Notes under the pieces: model-generated | Told to the model about the DNA's origin: nothing | The model's input: the letters and a program-made list of their open reading frames with translations, nothing else | The model's database searches: none | Assembly (NCBI GenBank): GCA_945872375.1 | Contig: CAMBYR010000134.1 | Span: forward strand, 1-6,246 | Reading direction: 5' to 3' | DNA: 6,246 bases | DNA from: an uncultured Blautia sp. | Lineage (GTDB): Bacteria > Bacillota > Clostridia > Lachnospirales > Lachnospiraceae | Position numbers and translations under genes: made by a program | Shown: positions 1 through 6,246 of the stretch, piece after piece | Position numbering within the stretch: position 1 is the first letter of the stretch | Layout: each line of letters begins with the position of its first letter

Positions 1-1363
1 CTGCATACTCTTCATCCTCCGTCAGACGGTAACGGAAAATCATATTTAACGCACCATGCAGCGCCGGTGATTTCATATGAAGCAGCAAAGCTTCACTGAC
101 CACTCCGTGAGGACCCAGACCAAGCGGATAATAAAGTCCCTGATGATTCAGCAGACGGTGTGACATTTCTGCGGAAATATCCATCATCTTCAGATATGGA
201 CTATCGTGGGGATCGGACTGATGAAAATGGCCGGATACCATCAGATTCAAATACGGGGACTGATGATTGTAATTAATCTTATAATTTCCATTCCATGCCG
301 GACGGTCAAAGGTGCTGATTCCAAGAATATTCGGAGGGTACTCCGGATCCCGGGATAAACTTGCCAGCATGTACTTGGAAAGATAATATCTCTGTTCAAT
401 AACCGGATCATCCAGAGAAATCTCTGAAACAGACCAGAACTTTTTCCACCAGGACAGATGCTGATTCCGCAGCTTTTCCACCTCTTCCACTGTCATCCAC
501 CGTGCTCTGGAAACTGCATATTCGTAGGGTCTGGAATATTTAGCCCAGGAACGCACAGGCAATACAAATGTTGCTTTTTCTCCTGCACACAGTTTTTTTG
601 ACGCAGTCCTGCATGTCATATCCCTGTCTTTCGGTTTTTCAATAAAACAGCCTGCAAATCCTGCCTTTGTAGGCATATCTACATGATCGCTGAACTGTCT
701 GAAGCCGCTGACTATGTTTCCTTTGATCTGCTTCAGCTGCAAAGGCTTCCCGCTGACCATACCCACAAACATGCCATTCTGTATCTCATCTGATTCACCG
801 CTTCCCCAGATATCTGCTGCCCGGTCACAGCCCTTGCCCGTTTCATCCGGAAAATAAAAATCATATTCCAGATTCAGTTCCATTTCCGGAACAAATTCTG
901 CCACCAGCACATTTTCTGTAGCCGCAATCCAGCTTTTCAGTATGCATTTCTTTCCATTGGAAGCCGTAAGAACCGTTGTTGTTGTTGCAGTCAGAAAATC
1001 CTGTTCCGTGTACCAGTCTGCATTTTCCAGTTCAGGAATATCAAACACCATACGTCCTACAGGCCGCGGGCTTCCGGCCCCCATGGCGGGATCGCATTTG
1101 GCAGAAGCATTATCGTGAAAAAACTCCCAGCTTGCCGCGCTTTCCATCTGCCAGAAATCGTTTGTGGTAATCCAGAATTGCGGATAACGGGCATCCCCCG
1201 CCAAGGCAGCCAGCATATCTCCATTCCCGAGAATCGGTGCATCTATTTTCGTTCCGGCATCCTGCCATACCTTCCATCTTCCGCCTCCCGATACATCCAC
1301 ATTACCCTCCGGAACTGCCACAGGAGGTTTCTCAAAAATTGTTTTATTTCTCTGTACTATCAC
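1..1363 (-). CDS. Glycoside hydrolase, GH95-like six-hairpin glycosidase (partial, C-terminus off window)
   Basis: An open frame with no stop runs from a GTG at 1363 off the left edge, giving 454 visible residues. No signal peptide or membrane segment is seen at the N-terminus, so the enzyme is probably cytoplasmic. The N-terminal part looks like the beta-sandwich of GH65/GH95-type enzymes: PILGNGDM at residues 43-50 and FWITTNDFW at 63-71. A linker helix with WWKKFW (305-310) leads into YYLSKYMLASLSRDPEYPP (326-344), the start of an alpha/alpha toroid. The segment NYKINYNHQ (360-368) aligns by eye with the GH95 motif DYHTNINVQ, whose two Asn assist catalysis; here they would be N364 and N366. 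The general acid and the rest of the toroid are outside the window. GH95 enzymes are alpha-L-fucosidases or alpha-L-galactosidases, but this protein is divergent and the substrate is not established. A related uncharacterised six-hairpin family is the main alternative. The GTG start is chosen because a strong Shine-Dalgarno site precedes it and no upstream in-frame ATG has one. Confidence 0.75.
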   Translation of the reverse strand, partial: MIVQRNKTIFEKPPVAVPEGNVDVSGGGRWKVWQDAGTKIDAPILGNGDMLAALAGDARYPQFWITTNDFWQMESAASWEFFHDNASAKCDPAMGAGSPRPVGRMVFDIPELENADWYTEQDFLTATTTTVLTASNGKKCILKSWIAATENVLVAEFVPEMELNLEYDFYFPDETGKGCDRAADIWGSGESDEIQNGMFVGMVSGKPLQLKQIKGNIVSGFRQFSDHVDMPTKAGFAGCFIEKPKDRDMTCRTASKKLCAGEKATFVLPVRSWAKYSRPYEYAVSRARWMTVEEVEKLRNQHLSWWKKFWSVSEISLDDPVIEQRYYLSKYMLASLSRDPEYPPNILGISTFDRPAWNGNYKINYNHQSPYLNLMVSGHFHQSDPHDSPYLKMMDISAEMSHRLLNHQGLYYPLGLGPHGVVSEALLLHMKSPALHGALNMIFRYRLTEDEEYA

Positions 1364-1369
1364 TTTTCT

Positions 1370-1376
1370 CTCCTTT
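1370..1376 (-). promoter_or_regulatory. Shine-Dalgarno site for the glycoside hydrolase (decides a GTG start)
   Basis: Read on the minus strand this is AAAGGAG, followed by a 6-nt spacer (AGAAAA) and then GTG at 1363-1361. The near-ideal sequence and spacing fix the start at a non-ATG codon. Confidence 0.75.
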
Positions 1377-1383
1377 CGTAAAA

Positions 1384-1402
1384 CGGACATGACTGCTGTC
1401 CG
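1384..1402 (-). promoter_or_regulatory. Stem-loop followed by U4 in the hydrolase leader (possible attenuator)
   Basis: CGGACA (1384-1389) and TGTCCG (1397-1402) are perfect 6-bp inverted repeats around a 7-nt loop. In the minus-strand transcript the stem is followed at once by UUUU (1383-1380) and then by the ribosome-binding site. It lies between the proposed promoter and the GTG start. The form is that of a short intrinsic terminator or attenuator, but the stem is short and the U-run only four long. It could equally be a protein-binding palindrome or an mRNA-stabilising hairpin. Confidence 0.35.
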
Positions 1403-1446
1403 GAACTTTTATGATAAATAACTCAATGTCCTTTTTTCATACATCT

Positions 1447-1475
1447 ATTATACCTTATACAACCGCTCTGGTAAA
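1447..1475 (-). promoter_or_regulatory. Putative sigma-A-type promoter for the glycoside hydrolase
   Basis: On the minus strand the -35 box is TTTACC (1475-1470, 4 of 6 matches to TTGACA). A 17-nt spacer follows, then a perfect -10 box TATAAT (1452-1447). Transcription would begin near 1440, giving a leader of about 75 nt before the GTG start at 1363. The assignment comes from sequence alone. Confidence 0.55.
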
Positions 1476-1483
1476 CGTTTGTT
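1470..1483. promoter_or_regulatory. Possible LacI/CcpA-family operator over the -35 box
   Basis: AAACGTTT at 1473-1480 is a perfect 8-bp palindrome with a central CG, the usual core of LacI-family operators and of catabolite-responsive (cre) sites. By eye the surrounding bases fit the cre consensus with about two mismatches. The palindrome overlaps the -35 hexamer of the hydrolase promoter, where a bound repressor would block RNA polymerase. An 8-bp palindrome can arise by chance, so this is suggestive only. Confidence 0.35.
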
Positions 1484-1588
1484 CTGTGTTTTATGTTAAA
1501 TTTTCCAACCTCCCAAAGAGCATCATCATCATAGTTCTCCATCTTTACTGCCGTCGCGATAATGTGATAAACTCTATTATTATAAGGG

Positions 1589-1594
1589 AAGGGG
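1589..1594 (+). promoter_or_regulatory. Shine-Dalgarno site for the SagB-type dehydrogenase (decides the start)
   Basis: AAGGGG sits 8 nt before the ATG at 1603. The frame is open upstream to another ATG at 1411, but that codon has no Shine-Dalgarno site, and the extra 64 residues would be encoded in AT-rich promoter-like DNA. The site therefore marks 1603 as the real start. Confidence 0.75.
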
Positions 1595-1602
1595 AAAAAT
1601 CT

Positions 1603-2403
1603 ATGAATGATAAAACAAGATACGAAATCCTCAGACAAAGAGAAATGATGAAAGCGTATACTGCAGCAGATGTCGGAACTGAGCCTACAGATCAGCAGCA
1701 GAAGCTTCCGGCTCCAGCACCGGTAAAGAGTGGTAAAGGCGGAATGAAAATCCCGCTGCCCCTTGATTTTGAAAATATTGTTCAGGATAAAAATCTGTTT
1801 GCTCTTCTGGCAGAACGTGAAAGCTGCCGCGTTTACAGAGAAGAAGAGATCTCTTTAAAAGAACTGTCGTTTCTCCTGTGGGCGACTCAGGGAATCCGTC
1901 ATTTTGCAGGCAAAATGAAACAGGTTACATTTCGAAATGTTCCTTCCGCAGGATCCAGACATCCCTTTGAGACCTATCTGTTTATTAACAAAACAGAAGG
2001 CCTCACACCGGGTATATATCATTATATTCCGACAGATCATACTCTGGAATTATGGGAAGATTATCCTGATTACGAAGAAGAGCTGACCGATGCTTTATGT
2101 GGGCAGGAATTTGCCGGAGCTGCTCCTGTCACTTTTGTCTGGAGTGTAATTCCCTATCGCTCAGAATGGAGATATGGAAGAAAATCGCATAAATACATGT
2201 TGATCGATGCAGGACATGTCTGCGAGAACCTGTATCTTGCCTGTGAATCCATCGGCTGCGGAACCTGTGCGATCGGAGCCTATGACCAGGACAAGCTGGA
2301 CGAACTGCTGGGTTTTATTACAGGTCCATCCGCCGAAACAGATAATGAGTTTGCGGTTTATGCTGCATCAGTGGGAAAGAAGCGTGAGCCATCACCAAAA
2401 TGA
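1603..2403 (+). CDS. SagB/ThcOx-type FMN-dependent dehydrogenase (nitroreductase superfamily)
   Basis: The protein has 266 aa and is a soluble flavoprotein of the nitroreductase fold. A basic N-terminal stretch and a Gln/Pro/Ala-rich linker (about residues 25-47) precede the core. The core begins with RESCRVY (72-78), the Arg/Ser segment that contacts the FMN phosphate. It continues with the SagB-typical ISLKELSFLLWATQGI (83-98), PSAGSRHPFETYLF (114-127), GIYHY (137-141), and a C-terminal YMLIDAGHVCENLYLACESIG (198-218) leading to the GAYD turn and a LDELLG helix. In azole-forming RiPP clusters SagB oxidises azolines to azoles. Stand-alone members are common in bacteria and mostly uncharacterised, so the substrate here is unknown. 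No YcaO cyclodehydratase, E1-like partner or exporter is visible. The gene is alone on its strand, diverging from the hydrolase and converging on the histidine kinase. Four Cys (75, 208, 214 and one pair at 219/222) are present; no metal role is implied. Confidence 0.85.
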   Translation: MNDKTRYEILRQREMMKAYTAADVGTEPTDQQQKLPAPAPVKSGKGGMKIPLPLDFENIVQDKNLFALLAERESCRVYREEEISLKELSFLLWATQGIRHFAGKMKQVTFRNVPSAGSRHPFETYLFINKTEGLTPGIYHYIPTDHTLELWEDYPDYEEELTDALCGQEFAGAAPVTFVWSVIPYRSEWRYGRKSHKYMLIDAGHVCENLYLACESIGCGTCAIGAYDQDKLDELLGFITGPSAETDNEFAVYAASVGKKREPSPK

Positions 2404-2411
2404 TAGGTTAG

Positions 2412-2436
2412 CCCAAAGGAGCGGCTCCCGTATGGG
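2412..2436 (+). other. Nested inverted repeats downstream of the dehydrogenase
   Basis: GGAG (2418-2421) can pair with CTCC (2425-2428) inside an outer CCC/GGG pairing (2412-2414 with 2434-2436). No T-run follows, so it is a poor intrinsic terminator on either strand. The inner stem would mask the AAAGGAG that precedes the small ORF at 2432. Confidence 0.2.
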
Positions 2437-2491
2437 TAAAACAAAGGACACCATTACAATGATGCCCTTTGAATTACCTGTGAACAAGTAA
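2432..2491 (+). CDS. Possible small ORF, 19 codons, in the convergent gap
   Basis: ATG at 2432 to TAA at 2489-2491 encodes MGKTKDTITMMPFELPVNK. An AAAGGAG (2415-2421) precedes it with a 10-nt spacer, and it starts 28 bp after the dehydrogenase stop on the same strand. It has no Cys and only scattered Ser/Thr, so it does not look like an azole RiPP precursor. I recognise no family. It may be a chance ORF, a short translated tail of the dehydrogenase transcript, or the remnant of a decayed gene. Confidence 0.25.
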   Translation: MGKTKDTITMMPFELPVNK

Positions 2492-2500
2492 CGAATTACT
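2442..2500. terminator. Weak hairpins in the convergent gap, possible bidirectional transcription end
   Basis: Two inverted repeats lie between the convergent stop codons. CAAAGG (2442-2447) pairs with CCTTTG (2466-2471) around an 18-nt loop. AGTAA (2487-2491) pairs with TTACT (2496-2500) around a 4-nt loop, which reads TTCG on the minus strand, a stable tetraloop type. On the plus strand the second stem is followed by AT-rich CATTATTTAT. Neither has a canonical GC stem plus U-run, so the call rests mostly on position. Confidence 0.3.
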
Positions 2501-2514
2501 CATTATTTATCAGA

Positions 2515-4743
2515 TCATCTGTCCAGATTTGCTGCAATGGTCTTTACAACCTTATCTATATTAATAGGCTTTGACAAATGCCCGTTCATTCCGGCATCCA
2601 GAGATGCCTGAACATCCTCGGCAAAGGCATTTGCCGTCATGGCAATAATAGGGATTGTATCGGCATCCGGCCGATTTTGCAAACTGCGGATGGCTTTTGT
2701 TGCTTCATATCCATTCATCTTCGGCATCATGACATCCATAAGAATTAAATCAAATGTGCCTTGCGGATTTTCGGCAAACAATCTTACTGCTTCATCGCCA
2801 TCGGCAGCTCTGGTAATCCGGATTCCCAGTTCTTCCAGCTGAACAATGGAGATCTCTGCGTTCAGGTCATTGTCTTCAGCCAAAAGGACCTTCAAACCTG
2901 TCAGATCTATATTGCCAACAGAATAATCCCTTTTCTTCACCTCACAGGCATCTGTGATCTCCATAGGCAATTCGACTGTAAAGGTCGAGCCAATGCCTTT
3001 CCTGCTCTCCACAGAAATCGTTCCGCCCATCAGATCAACATACTGCTTTGTGATGGCCATTCCCAGACCGGTACCCTGATACTGCGTCCGGGCACCGTGC
3101 TCTTCCTGTGAAAACTCGTCAAAAATATGGTCAACAAATTCTTCAGACATACCAATACCCGTATCGGCTATCCGGTAACGTACATTCATGTGACGTTCAT
3201 CTTTTCCGGGATTGTAGCTGGCCGTATAGGTAATGGTACCTCCATCATGGGTAAACTTCACTGCATTTCCCAGAATGTTTACCAGCACCTCCCTGACACG
3301 TACTGCATCGGCCTGCACATACCGCGTTTGCGGTTCTGCAAGTTGCGTTTTGAAGGTGATATTACGATTGGACAGGTAGCCATACATTATGGTAAGCACC
3401 GAATCCGAGACTTCAGCAATATCCACAGGTGTTGGTGTATATTTGATCTTTCCGCTCTCAATACGGCTGAGATCCAGCACATCATTGATAAGAGCAAGCA
3501 AATGCTCAGAGCTCTCACTGATTTTATCCAGGCAGCTCCTGATTTCAGGAGGCGGACTATGCTTCATCGCAATATTGGTAAAACCGATAATAGCATTCAT
3601 AGGTGTTCGAATGTCGTGAGACATATTATTCAGGAAAGTGCTTTTTGCTGCATTGGCTGACTCTGCTACCAAACGCAGCTGATTCAGTTCCCTGTTCGTC
3701 TCCTGTTCCATCTTCACCATCTGGCTGCTGCGCTGCACTCTGATAAAACTGATGACCGCCAGCAGCATCAGCAGCGCTATAGCTAAAATAAAGATCGTCC
3801 CCGTCCGAATGGTAGAGTCCATCATATTCATGGTACTGACTGCCACAGAGTCCGCAGGAATCAGAAGCATCAGAATCATGTTGTAGTTACCCAGCGCAGT
3901 AAGACAATAGTAATACTCCGTCTGGTTCAGCAGGATATTCGCAGTGGCAATACCATCCCTGTCCAGCTGCTCCCTGACCGTGTCAAAGTTCTGATCCTGA
4001 ACATACTCCAATTCTCCCAGTGCCTTGAAAACATTCCGGGCACTGATCACATCGTCATCATCTGCATCATAATAGGCCAGTGTTCCGTTGTTTTTGATGA
4101 AATAGGTTGCTGCACTGCCGCCGTAGGTCGTGGTGGTATAATACTGTTTCACGGTTTGGATATCCTTCAGAAGCACAACGTGAGTAAAGCGGACCTGATC
4201 CTCTCCCATTGTGATGGGGGAATCCAATTCCTGCGAAAACACCAGAAAACAGCCATCAATACTGTCGGTTTCAGAAACAAAGGTATGCTGTTTTTCCCCA
4301 TCTATCAAATGGCTGACATCATTCCAGATACCCACAGCACCATCACGGAGATAAGCTGTGCCCTGCGCATCCAGAAGCATCACCCGGCTTCCATACATAT
4401 CCATGCAGAATATCTTTTCCAAACGGGCGATATTGTCACACAATTCCTGTCCGTTTTCAAAATGCTCTCCCTGCACTGCATTATTCAGTCCTGCCACCAG
4501 ATTCCAATGGGTCTGAAGGCCGCTGTCCAGATTCGCCTGAATCTGAGTGACCATTTCCTCCAACTGATTGGAACGTTCCTCAACAGTCAGCTTCATCAGG
4601 GAATTACGCATGACAAATATGCCCAGTACCAGGAAAACAACCAGGATCATCGCAAACGCAACGGGCAAAAGATATTTTGTTGATCGTTTTTTCTCCTGCA
4701 TTCTGATATCCACCTCATCATATTTCTTTTGTACGCTGCGCAT
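2515..4743 (-). CDS. Membrane hybrid sensor histidine kinase with C-terminal receiver domain
   Basis: The 742-aa protein has a short cytoplasmic N-terminus, TM1 (about 24-46), an extracytoplasmic sensor of roughly 265 residues (47-313; Cache-like by general appearance), and TM2 (about 314-335). A coiled linker (340-365) without an obvious HAMP leads to HisKA with SHDIRTPMN (phosphoacceptor H376). The HATPase_c domain has its N-box at GNAVKF (N493), G1 at DTGIGM (527-532), F-box at FDEF (541-544) and G2 at GTGLGM (557-562). The receiver domain has acidic E623/D624, phosphoacceptor D670 in LILMD, T703 and K725 in SKPI. All residues needed for ATP binding and phosphotransfer are present, so the kinase should be active. 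There is no C-terminal HPt domain, so a separate HPt protein or direct use of the receiver is expected. It lies 18 bp downstream of the solute-binding fusion gene, with GAGGAG (4760-4755) in the gap, which supports the start at 4743. An alternative start at Met15 (4701) also has an upstream GAGGTG. Confidence 0.95.
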   Translation of the reverse strand: MRSVQKKYDEVDIRMQEKKRSTKYLLPVAFAMILVVFLVLGIFVMRNSLMKLTVEERSNQLEEMVTQIQANLDSGLQTHWNLVAGLNNAVQGEHFENGQELCDNIARLEKIFCMDMYGSRVMLLDAQGTAYLRDGAVGIWNDVSHLIDGEKQHTFVSETDSIDGCFLVFSQELDSPITMGEDQVRFTHVVLLKDIQTVKQYYTTTTYGGSAATYFIKNNGTLAYYDADDDDVISARNVFKALGELEYVQDQNFDTVREQLDRDGIATANILLNQTEYYYCLTALGNYNMILMLLIPADSVAVSTMNMMDSTIRTGTIFILAIALLMLLAVISFIRVQRSSQMVKMEQETNRELNQLRLVAESANAAKSTFLNNMSHDIRTPMNAIIGFTNIAMKHSPPPEIRSCLDKISESSEHLLALINDVLDLSRIESGKIKYTPTPVDIAEVSDSVLTIMYGYLSNRNITFKTQLAEPQTRYVQADAVRVREVLVNILGNAVKFTHDGGTITYTASYNPGKDERHMNVRYRIADTGIGMSEEFVDHIFDEFSQEEHGARTQYQGTGLGMAITKQYVDLMGGTISVESRKGIGSTFTVELPMEITDACEVKKRDYSVGNIDLTGLKVLLAEDNDLNAEISIVQLEELGIRITRAADGDEAVRLFAENPQGTFDLILMDVMMPKMNGYEATKAIRSLQNRPDADTIPIIAMTANAFAEDVQASLDAGMNGHLSKPINIDKVVKTIAANLDR

Positions 4744-4761
4744 TAGCGATCAGACTCCTCT

Positions 4762-6246
4762 TTACCGCAGGATGATGTAATCTGTAGGCTCTTCCAGCTG
4801 TTCTCCCTGTTCCACCAGACGCTGCGTCAGATATTCCTCTGCTCTGGGGCCGGTCGAATCAACTTCCGAAATTCCCATATGCTCCATGACACCGGACATA
4901 TACCAGTCACGTTCGCCGTAGATCAGGAAAGAATATGTTGCACTGCGATCCAGTTCTTCGCCTTCTATAGTCAGGGCGTTAAGGGTATATCCGCTGTCGG
5001 TTTTTGTAATGTCCATCTCGAATCCGCTGGATACATACAACGTACTGTCATTGCAGACTGCACCACGGTTGCCCGTCATCGCAAGAGTTATCTCCACAAG
5101 CTCATAAATCTGATCCCCGGTCAGTTCCATAAGGCCGGGCCAGCCACCGTCATTATTTGCCAAATAAGCCAGATCCTTCTGGGAGTAGTCTCCGCTGTAG
5201 ATGTCGCTGGCTACATAACAGGACTGCATAAACACCAGATCCACACCGGACATCTCCCGAATGGTATTTGCAACGGCAGAGGCCGCCTGATTGCCATGCT
5301 CCGGAGTGAAATCATTGGAGTAAGCGGTGTCAATATGAGCAACGATCTCCATGCCGGGTTCTTCTCCTGCCAGCTCTTCATTGAATGCGGCCAGTGCTTC
5401 CTCCGGAGTACTGATCTCATCATTCAGGATCATCTGCACGACATCTTTGGAAATACGGAACATCTCATTGGATGCCAGACGGATGTACAGCTTATTCTGC
5501 TCAACATAGGGCTTCAGGTTATCCATCTCCGGCATCAGTTCCAGTGTAACATCCTTCTTGTATGGAACCATGTTCTTGCCGTAGGAAATATGATCCTGCC
5601 CCTGCTGATTGACCATGGCGGTCATGATGTCCAGAATCAGCTTTTCACGCTCAGGGTCATCCATACCATTGTTGGAAGCCGCAATCTGGAAGGTTGGATA
5701 GGTCAGATACCAGTTGTCCTGCTCTGTCTGACCGAAATAGGGCATCAGCAGAACCTCGTCCTGACCACGGCCGGGGAAGGAGATGACATCCGCACCGGTA
5801 CCGCGGAACATGGCCGCCTTGCCTTCGCTGAACATTTCCTTTGGCGTTCTGTTGGGATAAGTCGCATCCTCTGCACCCAGACCGACCTTCTCCTTGAAAT
5901 CAAAAAAGTTTTCGAAAACAGGCAGCCATACTTCTTCCGAAAGTTCCCGGGTCGCACCGCTTTCATACTGCTGGCGCCATCTGCGTCCCTCCATGCTCTG
6001 AAGCATGGGGATTGCAGCTCCCTGCAGAACCTCCATGCAGGTGTAATCCGCAGAAAAGTCTGACACATAGCTCCGAATACCTGCCTCCTCGAAAGCCTCG
6101 CATGCAGCAATAAAGCTGTCATAATCTGTAGGAATGGGTACATTGTACTCGTCAAACAGGGTCTTATTAATGATGAAACCGTCCACCTCCGCACAGGTAG
6201 GAAGCCAGTTTACCGATCCGTCATCATAGGTATAGCTGTCCAGATA
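4762..6246 (-). CDS. Extracellular solute-binding protein fused to a 5'-nucleotidase C-terminal domain (partial, N-terminus off window)
   Basis: The frame is open to the right edge and gives 494 residues; the signal peptide and roughly the first hundred residues are missing. Visible residues 1-295 resemble family 1 (sugar-type) ABC solute-binding proteins: VNWLPT then GFIINKTLFDEYNVPIPTDYDSF near the start, a helical middle, MFSEGKAAMFRGTGADV (about 138-154), and a C-terminal helix STPEEALAAFNEEL. From about residue 296 the chain changes to a 5'-nucleotidase C-terminal fold (PF02872 type): VDLVFMQSCYV, an NNDGGWPG loop, MELTGDQIYELVE, STLYVSSGFEMDI and LTIEGEELD..ATYSFLIYG. In classical 5'-nucleotidases this domain binds the nucleoside, and an N-terminal metallophosphatase domain does the hydrolysis; no metallophosphatase is seen here, so nucleotidase activity is unlikely. 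A GTG at 6186-6184 begins a shorter possible reading but is internal to the solute-binding domain and is not a start. Co-transcription with the downstream kinase is likely. A role as an accessory ligand receptor for that kinase is an inference. It could instead serve an ABC transporter encoded off-window. Confidence 0.85.
   Translation of the reverse strand, partial: YLDSYTYDDGSVNWLPTCAEVDGFIINKTLFDEYNVPIPTDYDSFIAACEAFEEAGIRSYVSDFSADYTCMEVLQGAAIPMLQSMEGRRWRQQYESGATRELSEEVWLPVFENFFDFKEKVGLGAEDATYPNRTPKEMFSEGKAAMFRGTGADVISFPGRGQDEVLLMPYFGQTEQDNWYLTYPTFQIAASNNGMDDPEREKLILDIMTAMVNQQGQDHISYGKNMVPYKKDVTLELMPEMDNLKPYVEQNKLYIRLASNEMFRISKDVVQMILNDEISTPEEALAAFNEELAGEEPGMEIVAHIDTAYSNDFTPEHGNQAASAVANTIREMSGVDLVFMQSCYVASDIYSGDYSQKDLAYLANNDGGWPGLMELTGDQIYELVEITLAMTGNRGAVCNDSTLYVSSGFEMDITKTDSGYTLNALTIEGEELDRSATYSFLIYGERDWYMSGVMEHMGISEVDSTGPRAEEYLTQRLVEQGEQLEEPTDYIILR

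Noticed and set aside
976..1381. Overlapping short open frames on both strands over the start of the glycosidase
   Set aside because: The partial minus-strand frame starting at GTG 1363 continues 454 codons with glycosidase motifs. The short frames are shadows of it.
1520..1532. Short CAT trinucleotide repeat before the dehydrogenase
   Set aside because: There are only about four units, in AT-rich leader DNA. It is not enough to claim a phase-variable tract or CRISPR-like repeat.
1544..1580. Candidate plus-strand promoter elements (GATAAT at 1558, TATTAT at 1575) for the dehydrogenase
   Set aside because: Neither -10-like hexamer has an acceptable -35 box at 16-18 nt, so no promoter is annotated, although one must lie somewhere in this gap or upstream.
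1411..1602. In-frame N-terminal extension of the dehydrogenase from an ATG at 1411
   Set aside because: There is no Shine-Dalgarno site before 1411, while a strong one precedes 1603. The extension is encoded in AT-rich intergenic DNA containing the opposite-strand promoter, and the SagB family normally starts near the later Met.
3127..3660. 177-codon plus-strand frame inside the kinase gene
   Set aside because: It is antisense to the HisKA and HATPase regions, which are strongly conserved on the minus strand, and it has no recognisable domain.
4879..6063. 394-codon open frame on the plus strand
   Set aside because: It lies wholly antisense to the solute-binding fusion, whose frame carries clear family motifs. 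The antisense product shows no recognisable domain and no convincing ribosome-binding site, so it is a codon-bias shadow.

Overview
The window looks like a chromosomal segment from a low-to-mid GC gut Firmicute, most likely of the Lachnospiraceae/Clostridia type. The evidence is strong purine-rich Shine-Dalgarno sites, a GTG start, a large hybrid sensor kinase beside a sugar-type solute-binding protein, and a cytoplasmic six-hairpin glycosidase. The lineage is inferred from style and gene content; there is no rRNA or other marker here. No mobile element, CRISPR array, tRNA or rRNA was seen.

Layout from left to right. (1) Positions 2-1363, minus strand: the N-terminal 454 residues of a glycoside hydrolase that resembles GH95; its C-terminus lies beyond the left edge. 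(2) Positions 1364-1602: a divergent intergenic region. It holds a good minus-strand promoter, an AAACGTTT palindrome over its -35 box (LacI/CcpA-like), and a stem-loop followed by four U in the hydrolase leader. (3) Positions 1603-2403, plus strand: a stand-alone SagB-type FMN dehydrogenase of 266 aa. (4) Positions 2404-2514: a convergent gap with weak hairpins and a possible 19-codon ORF. (5) Positions 2515-4743, minus strand: a 742-aa membrane hybrid histidine kinase with a C-terminal receiver domain. (6) Positions 4762-6246, minus strand: an extracellular solute-binding protein cut by the right edge and carrying a 5'-nucleotidase C-terminal domain at its C-terminus.

The solute-binding fusion is upstream of the kinase, 18 bp away and on the same strand, so the two are probably co-transcribed. 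The most interesting hypothesis is that they form one sensory unit. In this model a secreted or lipid-anchored binding protein, built from a sugar-binding-protein fold plus a nucleotidase-type ligand domain without its metallophosphatase half, presents a ligand state to the extracytoplasmic domain of the hybrid kinase. No permease or separate DNA-binding regulator is visible, so transport and output partners must lie outside the window or elsewhere in the genome. The dehydrogenase and glycosidase are transcribed divergently from each other and have no evident functional link to the sensory pair.
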